Shown piece by piece: positions 42,825 through 50,870 of a DNA stretch of 64,000 nt. A program made the position numbers and the translations under genes. Numbering within the stretch: position 1 is the stretch's first letter; the number at the start of each line of letters is the position of its first letter. This stretch comes from Cellulosimicrobium protaetiae (GTDB lineage Bacteria > Actinomycetota > Actinomycetes > Actinomycetales > Cellulomonadaceae). The stretch lies in the NCBI RefSeq assembly GCF_009708005.2, contig NZ_CP052757.1:2728001-2792000 (forward strand), given 5' to 3'. The notes beneath the pieces are model-generated. The model saw only the letters and a list, made by a program, of their open reading frames with translations. It ran no database searches and had not been told where the DNA came from.

Positions 42825-42856
42825 GCGCCCCAGTGTCACCCGGGCGACGCCCCCCG

Positions 42857-43363
42857 TCATGCGGTGGGAGCCTCGATCCCGATGCCGTCGAGGAAGCGTG
42901 CTGCGTCGCTCTCGGGGTCGTACGGCCGCGCCGCCGTCATGACGACGCGCGTGCTCTCGGGCGTGCGGACCTCGACCTCGACCGAGCCCCACGGCATCTC
43001 CCGGGGGCCGGTCGTGCACCCGGGCGAGACGTCCTCGCACGCGGCGACGATCCCGTCGAGCTGCGACAGCACGCACGAGAAGCTCACGGTCAGCGCGCCC
43101 GGCTCCCGCGCCGGCGTGCCCGGGACGAGCAGGACGTCCTGGAACGCCCAGCGCCGCAGGTGCACGAGGCCGCCCGGGACGGAGAAGAGGTCGAAGAACC
43201 CGAGGCCCCGGGTCCAGAGGTCGACGGACGCGGCGAGGTCCGCCGTCGGGACCGTGACGAACTGCGGCATGCCGTAGAGGCCGCGGAACGGCTCGGGGGC
43301 GACGGCGTCAGGCCCGGGGACGGGGACGGGGGAGAGGTCGAAGGCGGGGTACGTGTCGGTCAT
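42857..43363 (-). CDS. VOC family protein
   Basis: 168 residues with a glyoxalase/bleomycin-resistance-like fold: GMPQFVTVPTADLAASVDLW opens the first beta-alpha unit and WGSVEVEVRTPESTRVVMTA closes the domain. No metal ligands can be assigned with confidence. It is followed by the TipAS-type regulator and preceded by a GNAT gene, all leftward. Confidence 0.78.
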   Translation of the reverse strand: MTDTYPAFDLSPVPVPGPDAVAPEPFRGLYGMPQFVTVPTADLAASVDLWTRGLGFFDLFSVPGGLVHLRRWAFQDVLLVPGTPAREPGALTVSFSCVLSQLDGIVAACEDVSPGCTTGPREMPWGSVEVEVRTPESTRVVMTAARPYDPESDAARFLDGIGIEAPTA

Positions 43364-43396
43364 GCGGCCAGCGTGAGCCCTGACGTCGCGTGAGGG

Positions 43397-43993
43397 TCAA
43401 GCCCCGCCCCGCGGCTCGTCGGCGAGCAGCGCGTACGTCACGCCGTCGACCCAGCCGAGGTCGCGGTGCAGCGAGTCGCGCACGCCCACGCCCTCGCGGC
43501 GCATGCCGACGCGCTCCATGAGCCGCCACGACGGCTCGTTGTCCGCGAACGCGTTCGCGACGACGCGCCGCAGGCCGAGGTCCTCGAAGCAGACGCGCAG
43601 CAGGGCGCGGACGGCCTCGGTCGCGTACCCGTGCCCCTGGTGCGACGGTGCGAACGCCCAGCCGATCTCCGCCTCGTCCGGGCGGGGGCGGTCGACGACG
43701 TCCTGCTGCGCCCAGCCGTCGCGCACGGCGAGGTAGAGGTCGCCGACGACGTCGCCGTCGCGCTCCACGACGAGCGTCGTCGCGAGCCGGTCGGGCTCGC
43801 CGTGGTGGGCGCGCCACTCCTCGACGCGCGTGAAGCGTTGCGTGAGCCAGCGGTCCACCACGGGCAGGCTGCGGTAGGCGAAGAGCGCGTCGGCGTCCTC
43901 GGGCAGCGCGCGGCGCAGCACGAGGCGCGGGGTCGCGACGGGCCAGTCGACCCGGTCGAGGGTGTCCTGACGGACGTCGGTGGTGTCGGCCAT
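43397..43993 (-). CDS. GNAT family N-acetyltransferase (RimJ-like)
   Basis: 198 residues of the RimJ/RimL type: TPRLVLRRALPEDADALFAY at the start, EIGWAFAPSHQGHGYATEAV containing the acetyl-CoA-binding Q/RxxGxG/A loop, and ANAFADNEPSWRLMERVGMR. ATG 43993 is six bases after CAGGGT read leftward, a possible leaderless start. Acceptor unknown. Confidence 0.88.
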   Translation of the reverse strand: MADTTDVRQDTLDRVDWPVATPRLVLRRALPEDADALFAYRSLPVVDRWLTQRFTRVEEWRAHHGEPDRLATTLVVERDGDVVGDLYLAVRDGWAQQDVVDRPRPDEAEIGWAFAPSHQGHGYATEAVRALLRVCFEDLGLRRVVANAFADNEPSWRLMERVGMRREGVGVRDSLHRDLGWVDGVTYALLADEPRGGA

Positions 43994-44056
43994 GGCACCA
44001 CCCTGGCACGCGGTCGACCCGGGGACCGAGGAGATTTCCGTGGGGGTGCCGGGACG

Positions 44057-44083
44057 TGTCACACAGCGAGGGTGTCTCCGGTC
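44057..44083 (+). promoter_or_regulatory. ECF41-type promoter before the NAD(P)-binding protein gene
   Basis: TGTCACA (44057-44063), 16 bases, then GGTC (44080-44083), fifty bases before the 44133 gene. The same two boxes with the same spacing occur twice before the ECF41-type sigma gene. Known ECF41 promoters have TGTCACA as -35 and a CGTC-like -10. Confidence 0.75.
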
Positions 44084-44132
44084 GAGAGGGTGACAGGGCG
44101 GCGCGCGCCGCACGCAGCGACAGGAGGACACC

Positions 44133-44891
44133 ATGAAGATCGTCGTGATCGGCGGTACGGGGCTCATCGGCTCGAAGCTCGTCACCGTGCTGCGGGACCG
44201 CGGCCACGAGGCCGTCCCTGCCTCGCCCAACTCGGGCGTCAACACCCTCACCGGGGAGGGCGTCGCGGAGGTGGTCGAGGGCGCGGACGTCGTGGTCGAC
44301 GTCTCGAACTCGCCCTCGTTCGAGGACCAGGCGGTCCTCGACTTCTTCCGCACCTCGACGGGCAACCTCCTGGCGGCCGAGGAGAAGGCCGGTGTCGGCC
44401 ACCACGTGGCGCTGTCCGTCGTGGGGACGCGGGGCCTGACCGAGAGCGGGTACTTCCGCGCGAAGATCGCGCAGGAGGAGCTCATCGCGAGCTCGCCGGT
44501 GCCGTACTCGATCGTCCACGCGACGCAGTTCTTCGAGTTCCTCAAGTCCATCACGGACGGTGCGACGCAGGACGGCGTCGTGCACCTCGCGCCGGTCCGG
44601 TTCCAGCCGATCGCGGCGGCCGACGTGGCCGTCGCGGTGGCGGACGTCGCCACGGGAGCGCCCGTGCGCGGCGTCGTCGAGGTCGCCGGGCCGCAGGAGT
44701 TCCGGCTCGACGAGCTCGTGCGGACCACGCTCGCGTCGCTCGACGACCCGCGCGAGGTCGTCGCCGACCCGGACGCGCGGTACTTCGGCGCACCGCTCTC
44801 CGAGTCCTCGCTGGTCCCGGGCGACGGCGCGGTGGTCGGGGCGACCCGGCTCGCGGACTGGCGGCAGCAGCAGGCCGCCGCGGCGCGGTAG
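44133..44891 (+). CDS. NAD(P)-binding oxidoreductase/epimerase-like protein (atypical SDR), probable ECF41 target
   Basis: 252 residues. MKIVVIGGTGLIGSKLVTVL is a clean NmrA/atypical-SDR cofactor loop; DVVVDVSNSPSF, HHVALSVVGTRG and YSIVHATQFFEFL follow. ATG 44133 has AGGAGGA at good spacing. The TGTCACA-N16-GGTC promoter upstream matches those of the sigma gene at 49461, and ECF41 sigma factors typically control carboxymuconolactone-decarboxylase, oxidoreductase or epimerase genes, which fits. Reaction unknown. Confidence 0.87.
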   Translation: MKIVVIGGTGLIGSKLVTVLRDRGHEAVPASPNSGVNTLTGEGVAEVVEGADVVVDVSNSPSFEDQAVLDFFRTSTGNLLAAEEKAGVGHHVALSVVGTRGLTESGYFRAKIAQEELIASSPVPYSIVHATQFFEFLKSITDGATQDGVVHLAPVRFQPIAAADVAVAVADVATGAPVRGVVEVAGPQEFRLDELVRTTLASLDDPREVVADPDARYFGAPLSESSLVPGDGAVVGATRLADWRQQQAAAAR

Positions 44892-44935
44892 CCACCGCGC
44901 CGTCCCGCCGCGGCCCGACCAGTTGATCACCCCGC

Positions 44936-44995
44936 GCTGAGCAGGCGGTCCTGGTGCGTCCCCCGATGAGGTCGCGCCAGGACCGCCTGCTCGGC
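44936..44995. terminator. Long inverted repeat between oxidoreductase and AfsR-like genes
   Basis: GAGCAGGCGGTCCTGG (44939-44954) and its exact complement (44977-44992) form a 16-bp stem. It extends inward by four pairs (one G-U) and outward by two more pairs past a G-U wobble, with a 14-base loop. It probably ends the oxidoreductase transcript. It also lies only 44 bases before the AfsR-like start, so leader regulation is possible. Confidence 0.6.
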
Positions 44996-45038
44996 ATCGA
45001 GACGGTTCCCAGCCCTGCCAGGGCATGAAGAGGTGAGC

Positions 45039-47354
45039 ATGGACACGGAAGCGCTCGGCCCGACGGTGCGTCGGCTCCGGCTCGCCGCGGACCTGACGCT
45101 GGAGCGGCTCTCCGAGCTCTCGGGCGTCAGCGACCGGGCCCTCAGCGACATCGAGCGGGGCGCGGCCCGGGGACCCCAGCACCGCACGATGCTGGCCGTC
45201 GTCGACGCGCTCGGCCTCGACGAGCGCGACCGGGCGGCGGTCCTGCGCGCCGCGCGCGAGGGACGCCGCCGGGCACGGCCGGAGCCCGGGTGGCGCCTCC
45301 CGCTGCCGCGCGGGACGGCCGACTTCACCGGCCGCGCGGCGGAGCTCGACCGCGTGACGCGCGCGCTGCGGGCCGTCCCGGACGCACCGCCGCCCGTCGT
45401 GGTCGTCACCGGTCCACCCGGGTACGGCAAGACGAGCCTCGCCGTGCGCGCCGCGCAGCGGCTCCAGGCCGAGTTCGACGACCAGCTCTTCCTCGAGCTC
45501 GCGGGCACGAGCCCCGACACCGTCAGCCCGGGGACCGTGGTCGCGCGGCTGGTCCAGGCGCTCGTCGGGACGGGGCCCCGGGGCAGCGACGACCCGTCCC
45601 GGCTGCGGGCGCTCCTCGCGGGCCGGCGCGTCCTCGTCGTGCTCGACGACGCGCACGACGAGGCGCAGGTGCGGGCCGCGCTCCCGACGGCGGGCCCCGC
45701 GGCGGTCCTCGTCACCAGCCGACGGCACCTCGAAGGTCTCGAGGACGTCGTGCGCGTCGACCTCGAGCGCCTGCCCTCCGGTGACTCGCGTGCCCTGCTC
45801 GCGCGGATCGTCCCCGAGCAGCAGGCGTCCGAGGCAGACCTCGCACGCCTCGCCGCGCTGTGCGACGACGTCCCGCTCGCGCTCCGTATCGCCGCCAACC
45901 GGCTCGCGAGCCGGGCGACCTGGACCGTGGACGCGCTCGCCTCGCGCCTCGCGGTCGCGGACCGCCGCCTCGACGCCCTGGCCGCCGGCGACCTCTCGGT
46001 GCGCGCCGCGATCGACCTCTCGTTCGACCAGCTCGGGCCGGCCGCGCAGCGGCTGTTCCGCCGCCTCGCGCTCGCCGACGGCCGGGACGTCGGCGCCGGG
46101 TTGGCCGCGACCCTCGCGCAGGGGCCGGTCTGGACGACCGAGGAGCTGCTCGACGAGCTGGTGTCCCTCAGCCTCGTCCGCCCGGCCGAGCACGACCGTT
46201 ACGCGATGCACGACCTCCTGCGCCTCTACGCGCAGCGCGCGCTCGCGGAGGCCGAGCCGGCCGAGGTCCGCGCGGACGTCCGCGGCCGGGCCGACGCCTG
46301 GCTGCTGCGCACCACCGTGCGTGCCGGGCGCTGGTTCGAGCCCGACGTGCTGGGGGAGGGGTCCGCGGACCTCGCGGACGTCGTCGGGCTGCGCTCGGTC
46401 GAGGAGGCTCGGACGTGGCTCACCGACGAGGCGGCGAGCTGGCTCGCCGCGTTCACCCGGGCCGCGCGGGACGGGGACCACGGGTCCGTCGTCGAGGTCG
46501 CGGAGGCGCTGCACTGGTTCTCTGACCTGTGGCCCTACTGGGGCCACTGGCACGAGGTCTACGGGGCCTCGGCCGCCGCCGCCGCTGCGCTGGGGGACGA
46601 CGGCCTCCTGTCGACCCACCTCGGCTACCTCGCGTGGGCCCTGGTCCACTGCCAGGGGGACGTGGTGGCCGGTGCCGCGGCGGCCGACAGAGGGCTCGCC
46701 GCGGCCGAGCGGGTGGGCGACCCGGGGTTGCGCGCGTGGGCCGCCTACTACGTCGGCTGGTGCGAGAGCGCAGCCGGTGACCACGCACGGAGCGTCGAGA
46801 CGTCGGAGCAGGCGATCGCGCTCTTCCGCCGGGCCGACGACCGCGAGGGGCTCCCGCAGGCGCTGTTCCAGCGCTCCCAGGGCCTGGCCGCGCTGGGACG
46901 GGGGGAGGAGGCGATCGCGCACCTGCGTGACGTCGTCGCGCTCGTGCGCGACCCCCGCACGGCGCCGCGCGGGCAGGTCGCCGAGTTCACGGCGCTGCAC
47001 GCGCTCGGCACGATCGCGCGCATCAGCCTGGACCGGCAGGACTGGGCGACCACGCGGAGCGTCGCGGACGAGGCGATCACCGGGTTCCTCGCGCAGGACG
47101 CCCGGCCGTCGGCAGCGCACATGCACGTGTTCCGCGCGCACGCCCGGCGCGCGGAGGACGACCACGCGGGCGCGCGCGCCGACCTGGCGCGCGCCGTCGA
47201 GCTCTTCGAGGGGTCGGGCGACGTCGAGGGCCTCGCGGCCGCCCAGGCCGCGGGCGCCCTGGTGACCGTCGGGGACGACGCCGGCCCCCGTCGCCGGGAC
47301 GACGGGGGCCGGACGGGTCGACGCGTCAGGAGACGGCGGCGACCGCGTCGATGA
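45039..47354 (+). CDS. XRE HTH + NB-ARC ATPase + TPR regulator (AfsR-like)
   Basis: 771 residues. An N-terminal XRE HTH (about 5-60) is followed by a STAND/NB-ARC ATPase with P-loop GPPGYGKTS (Lys131), Walker B VLVVLDDAHD near 205, a sensor VLVTSRRHLEG and the GLPL-equivalent DDVPLALRIAANRL. A helical TPR region fills about 480-750. Such proteins act as signal-integrating regulators in actinobacteria. ATG 45039 follows GAGGTGA; GTG 45033 is an alternative. The last 25 residues are Arg/Gly-rich, are encoded by the terminator stem at 47281-47312, and overlap the convergent hydrolase gene by 29 bases. The original stop may therefore have been lost. Confidence 0.87.
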   Translation: MDTEALGPTVRRLRLAADLTLERLSELSGVSDRALSDIERGAARGPQHRTMLAVVDALGLDERDRAAVLRAAREGRRRARPEPGWRLPLPRGTADFTGRAAELDRVTRALRAVPDAPPPVVVVTGPPGYGKTSLAVRAAQRLQAEFDDQLFLELAGTSPDTVSPGTVVARLVQALVGTGPRGSDDPSRLRALLAGRRVLVVLDDAHDEAQVRAALPTAGPAAVLVTSRRHLEGLEDVVRVDLERLPSGDSRALLARIVPEQQASEADLARLAALCDDVPLALRIAANRLASRATWTVDALASRLAVADRRLDALAAGDLSVRAAIDLSFDQLGPAAQRLFRRLALADGRDVGAGLAATLAQGPVWTTEELLDELVSLSLVRPAEHDRYAMHDLLRLYAQRALAEAEPAEVRADVRGRADAWLLRTTVRAGRWFEPDVLGEGSADLADVVGLRSVEEARTWLTDEAASWLAAFTRAARDGDHGSVVEVAEALHWFSDLWPYWGHWHEVYGASAAAAAALGDDGLLSTHLGYLAWALVHCQGDVVAGAAAADRGLAAAERVGDPGLRAWAAYYVGWCESAAGDHARSVETSEQAIALFRRADDREGLPQALFQRSQGLAALGRGEEAIAHLRDVVALVRDPRTAPRGQVAEFTALHALGTIARISLDRQDWATTRSVADEAITGFLAQDARPSAAHMHVFRAHARRAEDDHAGARADLARAVELFEGSGDVEGLAAAQAAGALVTVGDDAGPRRRDDGGRTGRRVRRRRRPRR
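47281..47312. terminator. Terminator hairpin inside the 3' end of the AfsR-like frame
   Basis: CCGGCCCCCGTCG (47281-47293) and CGACGGGGGCCGG (47300-47312) form a perfect 13-bp stem with a 6-base loop. It lies where the convergent AfsR-like and hydrolase genes meet. Confidence 0.75.
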
Positions 47355-48045
47355 TCGTGGCCGCGACCTCCGCGGGGTGCGAGACCGACAGCGCGTGGGA
47401 CGCGCCCGCGACCGCGGTGGTCCCGCGCGCACCCGCGCGCTCGGCCATGAAGCGCTCGAGCTCGGCGGGGATGTTCTTGTCCTCCTCGCCGAACACGAAC
47501 CACGACGGGACCTGCCGCCAGGCGGCCTCCGCCCCGGGCAGGCCCTCGGTGAGCGCCAGCTCGGTGACGGGACGCTGCTCGGCCGCCATGACGACGGCGC
47601 GCTCGACGGGCACGTCGTGCGCGAACTGCGTCGGGAACGCGTCGCCGCGGATGCGCAGCTCGTTCCCGCCGCTCGTCAGCGGGTACCCGATCAGTGTCTC
47701 GCCGAGCGTGCTGCCGGGGAACTTGCCCGACAGCTGCAGCGCGGACTCGCCGGCGTCGGGCGCGAACGCCGCGACGTAGACGAGGGCCTTGACGGCGTCG
47801 TTGCCCGCGGCGGCACCGGTGACGACGATGCCGCCGTACGAGTGTCCGACGAGGACGACGGGTCGACCGATCGCCGCGATCACGTCGCGGACGTACTCGG
47901 CGTCGCCCGTGACGGAGCGCAGCGGGTTGGCGAGGGCGACGACGTCGACCGACTGCGCGAGGAGGCGCTCGACGACGCCGTCCCAGCTGTCGGAGCCGGC
48001 GAACGCGCCGTGGACCAGGAGGACGATGGGCTTCGTGGTGGACAT
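47326..48045 (-). CDS. Alpha/beta-fold hydrolase (EstC-like)
   Basis: 239 residues: oxyanion LLVHGAFAGSDSW near residue 10, nucleophile VLVGHSYGGIVVTGAA near residue 70, Asp in FGEEDKNIP and His in AGASHALSVSHP. The pattern resembles small esterase/hydroxynitrile lyase-like proteins. ATG 48045 follows AGAAGGAAG. It is downstream of an HSL-type esterase gene on the same strand. Confidence 0.88.
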   Translation of the reverse strand: MSTTKPIVLLVHGAFAGSDSWDGVVERLLAQSVDVVALANPLRSVTGDAEYVRDVIAAIGRPVVLVGHSYGGIVVTGAAAGNDAVKALVYVAAFAPDAGESALQLSGKFPGSTLGETLIGYPLTSGGNELRIRGDAFPTQFAHDVPVERAVVMAAEQRPVTELALTEGLPGAEAAWRQVPSWFVFGEEDKNIPAELERFMAERAGARGTTAVAGASHALSVSHPAEVAATIIDAVAAVS

Positions 48046-48126
48046 GGTTCTTCCTTCTCTCGGTACTGCTCGGATGTTCGGGTGCTCGGCGCGGGCGTGC
48101 CCGCCGCGGGCTCGGCTCGGGGCCGG

Positions 48127-49077
48127 TCAGGAGGTGCCGAGCGCGGTGCGCAGCACGTGGACCGCCTGCTCGACCGCGGCCGTGGTGGCACGGGACGGAC
48201 GCAGCGGGTTGAGCATCATGAAGTCGTGGATCGTGCCGTTGTAGCGCAGGCTCGTCGTGGGCACACCGGCCTGGAGCAGCCGCCGCGCGTACGCCTCGCC
48301 CTCGTCGCGCAGGACGTCGTTCTCGTCGACGACGACGAACGCGGGCGGGAGCCCGGCGAGGTCGTCGAGAGACGCGCGCAGCGGCGACGCGGTGATCTCG
48401 GACCGGCGGTCGACGTCGGGCAGGTAGCTGTCCCAGAACCACGCCATGGCCCGCGCCGTGAGGTGCGGTCCGTCCTTGAACTCGCGATAGCTCGCCGTGT
48501 CCTGCGCGGCGTCCGTCACGGGGTAGTACAGCGACTGGTGGACGAACGTCACGTCGCCCCGCTGCTTGGCGAGCAGCGTGAGGGCGGCCGTGAGGTTGCC
48601 GCCCACCGAGTCGCCCGCGACGGCGAGGCGTGAGGCGTCGAGCCCGAGGGTGGCGCCGTCGGTCGTGATCCAGCGCGCCGCCGCGTACCCCTGCTCGAGC
48701 GCGACGGGGTAGCGCGCCTCGGGGGAGCGGTCGTACTCGACGAACGCGACCGCCGCGCGGGCGCCGACCGCGAGCTCGCGCACGAGGCGGTCGTGCGTGC
48801 CGGCGTCGCCCAGCACCCAGCCGCCGCCGTGCATGTAGAGCACGACGGGCAGCGACCCGGTCGTGCCGCGTGGCGTCACCACGCGGACGCGGACCGAGCC
48901 GTCGCCCGCGGGGACGGTCACCCAGGTCTCCTCGACCTGGGCCATCTCGATGAGCTGCGCCTGCAGGTCGTCGAGGACCTTGCGGGCGCGCTCCGGGCCG
49001 AGCTCGTCGACGAACGGCGGTGCCGCGACGGCGTCGGCGAACGCCTGCGCCTCCGGTTCCAGGACGGGTTCGCTCAT
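48127..49077 (-). CDS. Hormone-sensitive-lipase-family esterase
   Basis: 316 residues. LYMHGGGWVLGDAGTHDRL is the HGGG oxyanion motif, AGDSVGGNLTAALTLLAKQ the GDSxGG nucleophile elbow, DENDVLRDEG supplies the Asp and YNGTIHDFMMLN the His, which is the HSL/Aes pattern. ATG 49077 has AAGGAGAG upstream. The next gene, 81 bases downstream, encodes another hydrolase. No ECF41 site faces this gene. Confidence 0.9.
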   Translation of the reverse strand: MSEPVLEPEAQAFADAVAAPPFVDELGPERARKVLDDLQAQLIEMAQVEETWVTVPAGDGSVRVRVVTPRGTTGSLPVVLYMHGGGWVLGDAGTHDRLVRELAVGARAAVAFVEYDRSPEARYPVALEQGYAAARWITTDGATLGLDASRLAVAGDSVGGNLTAALTLLAKQRGDVTFVHQSLYYPVTDAAQDTASYREFKDGPHLTARAMAWFWDSYLPDVDRRSEITASPLRASLDDLAGLPPAFVVVDENDVLRDEGEAYARRLLQAGVPTTSLRYNGTIHDFMMLNPLRPSRATTAAVEQAVHVLRTALGTS

Positions 49078-49183
49078 GGTCTTCTCTCCTTCGGTGCGAT
49101 GGATCCCCTGCCCCTCCAGCCTGCGAACCCGCGGACCCGGGCACCACGAAGAACGCACGCAGGACTCGCGTTCCGCGCACGTG

Positions 49184-49210
49184 TGTCACAGGCCGGGCGT
49201 GCGCCCGGTC
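49184..49210 (+). promoter_or_regulatory. ECF41-type promoter, distal, before the sigma gene
   Basis: TGTCACA (49184-49190), 16 bases, GGTC (49207-49210). The 383-base gap upstream of the sigma gene contains this and a second identical pair of boxes, with no gene between. Confidence 0.65.
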
Positions 49211-49371
49211 GGACGGGTGCAGCAGGACGACGCGCGTCGGACGGGTCCGGTCGAGTCGTGAGGTAAGAGCGGGAGCACCGGGTTTCAGGCGGCCCTTCGC
49301 GGGTACGCGCCAAGCAGATCGCGGCTGGTCCCACCCGCCGCCGGACCCGTGCGCGACGGTGCGCCCTGCCC

Positions 49372-49398
49372 TGTCACAGATCACGGCCCTGTCCGGTC
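49372..49398 (+). promoter_or_regulatory. ECF41-type promoter, proximal, before the sigma gene
   Basis: TGTCACA (49372-49378), 16 bases, GGTC (49395-49398), about 60 bases before the sigma-factor start. It indicates autoregulation. Confidence 0.75.
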
Positions 49399-49460
49399 GG
49401 GTGGGGGAAGGGCGTCCGGCCGAGCGGCCGGGGGCGACGGCGACACGAGAGCGGGCGAGG

Positions 49461-50348
49461 ATGGCGGACGTGGACGGGCAGGCGGCGGACCTGACGGTGG
49501 CGGAGCAGCAGTTCAGCGCGGCGCGTCGCAGGCTGTTCGGGATCGCGTACCGGATCCTCGGCAGCGCGGCCGAGGCCGACGACGTGCTCCAGGACGCGTG
49601 GGTGCGCTGGCAGACGTACGACCGCTCGACCGTGCGCAACCCGGACGCGTTCCTCACGACGACGGTGACGCGGCTCGCGATCAACGTCGCCCAGTCCGCG
49701 CGCGTGCGCCGCGAGACGTACATCGGGCCGTGGCTGCCCGAGCCCGTGGACACGAGCGCCGACCCGACGCTCGGCGCCGAGCGGGGCGAGGCGCTCGAGG
49801 TCGCGCTGCTCATGCTCCTCGAGAAGCTCACGCCGACCGAGCGCGCGGCGTACGTGCTGCGCGAGGCGTTCGACTACCCGTACGAGCAGATCGCGGAGAT
49901 CATCGGCCACTCGCAGGCCAGCGTGCGCCAGCTCGTGAGCCGGGCGCGCCGTCATCTCGGCGAGGAGCGCCGCGCGCCGGTCGCCCCGGAGGCGCAGCGC
50001 CGCCTGCTCACCGCGTTCGTGGCCGCCGCGAAGGCGGGCGACGTCGCGCTCCTGGAACAGCTGTTCGCCGAGGACGTGATCTCCTACTCCGACGGTGGCG
50101 GGGCGGTCCGCGCGTCGAAGTTCCCGGTCGTCGGGCGTCCGCGCGTCGCGAAGTACCACCACGCGTTCGCGTCGCGCTTCTGGGTGGGGGTCGACGTCGA
50201 GCCCGCGGACATCAACGGCCACCCGGCCGTGCGGCTCTCGCACGACGGGCAGCTCTTCGCCGTGCTCACGGTCCGGGCCACGGTCGACGGCATCGATCGC
50301 GTGCTGTGGATGATGAATCCGCAGAAGCTCGCGGCGCTCCCCGCGTAG
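49461..50348 (+). CDS. ECF41-type RNA polymerase sigma factor with SnoaL-like C-terminal domain (SigJ-like)
   Basis: 295 residues. Sigma region 2 (RRRLFGIAYRILGSAAEADD, VLQDAWVRWQTYD), a linker with WLPEP, region 4 (LTPTERAAYVLREAFDYPYE, GHSQASVRQLVSRARRHL), then a SnoaL-like domain (about 180-295) with DGGGAVRA and NPQKL. WLPEP, DGGG and NP(D/Q)KL are the hallmarks of ECF41 factors, whose C-terminal domain controls activity instead of a separate anti-sigma factor. ATG 49461 has a close GGGCGAGG. Two TGTCACA-N16-GGTC promoters lie upstream and one lies before the 44133 gene. The next gene encodes a lone copy of the SnoaL-like domain. Confidence 0.92.
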   Translation: MADVDGQAADLTVAEQQFSAARRRLFGIAYRILGSAAEADDVLQDAWVRWQTYDRSTVRNPDAFLTTTVTRLAINVAQSARVRRETYIGPWLPEPVDTSADPTLGAERGEALEVALLMLLEKLTPTERAAYVLREAFDYPYEQIAEIIGHSQASVRQLVSRARRHLGEERRAPVAPEAQRRLLTAFVAAAKAGDVALLEQLFAEDVISYSDGGGAVRASKFPVVGRPRVAKYHHAFASRFWVGVDVEPADINGHPAVRLSHDGQLFAVLTVRATVDGIDRVLWMMNPQKLAALPA

Positions 50349-50355
50349 GCGCGGC

Positions 50356-50763
50356 ATGCGTCAGAGGAACGGCCGGGCACGGGCCCGGCGCGACCGGGAC
50401 CGGGCGGCGCACGCGCGCGTCGTCGCGGCGCTCCGCCGCGCGGCGGGGGCGGGCGACCGGGACGCCGTGCGCGCCCTGGTCGAGCCTGCCGCGACCCTGT
50501 GGGTCGACGCCGCGGGGAGCGCCGCCGCGACCCCCGGGGTCGTCGAGGGCGCCGACGAGACGGCACGGGCGCTGAGCCGGATCCTGCACCCCGGCCCGGG
50601 CGTCGAGGTGGTGGTGTGCTCGGTGAACGGCCTGGACGGCCTCGTGGTGCGCCACGACGGCGTCGTGACGGGTGTCGTGAGCGTGGCGGTGCGCTCGGAG
50701 CGGGTCTCGGAGGCCTGGGTCGTGCTCAGCCCGCCCAAGCTCGAACGGTGGAACCGCGACTGA
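50356..50763 (+). CDS. Stand-alone SnoaL-like protein related to the ECF41 C-terminal domain
   Basis: 135 residues. After an Arg-rich start it aligns with the C-terminal domain of the adjacent sigma factor: VVAALRRAAGAGDRDAVRAL against LLTAFVAAAKAGDVALLEQL, VDAAGSAAA against SDGGGAVRA, LDGLVVRHDGVVTGVVSVAV against HPAVRLSHDGQLFAVLTVRA, and SPPKLERW against NPQKLAAL. It starts seven bases after the sigma stop, so the two are likely co-translated. A role as a modulator of the sigma factor is an inference. Confidence 0.75.
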   Translation: MRQRNGRARARRDRDRAAHARVVAALRRAAGAGDRDAVRALVEPAATLWVDAAGSAAATPGVVEGADETARALSRILHPGPGVEVVVCSVNGLDGLVVRHDGVVTGVVSVAVRSERVSEAWVVLSPPKLERWNRD

Positions 50764-50870
50764 CGTGCCCGGGATGGGCGGCGGACGGGCCGACCGGCGC
50801 GGCGACGCGGTCGGCACGGCCGTGATGGCCGCGGTCGTGCGGGACGCGCCCGACCTGGCCTGAGCGGGCG

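Noticed and set aside
42834-42858. TGTCACC followed by CGTC as a further ECF41 promoter
   Set aside because: The last base of the -35 differs, the spacing is 14 rather than 16, and it points rightward at the junction of two leftward genes.
43308-47432. A long leftward open frame opposite the oxidoreductase and AfsR-like genes
   Set aside because: Arg-rich shadow sequence; the opposite strand carries well-supported genes with promoters and Shine-Dalgarno sites.
50765-50863. A ~30-codon rightward frame after the SnoaL-like gene
   Set aside because: Too short, no family, weak start context; it could be a remnant but nothing supports it.
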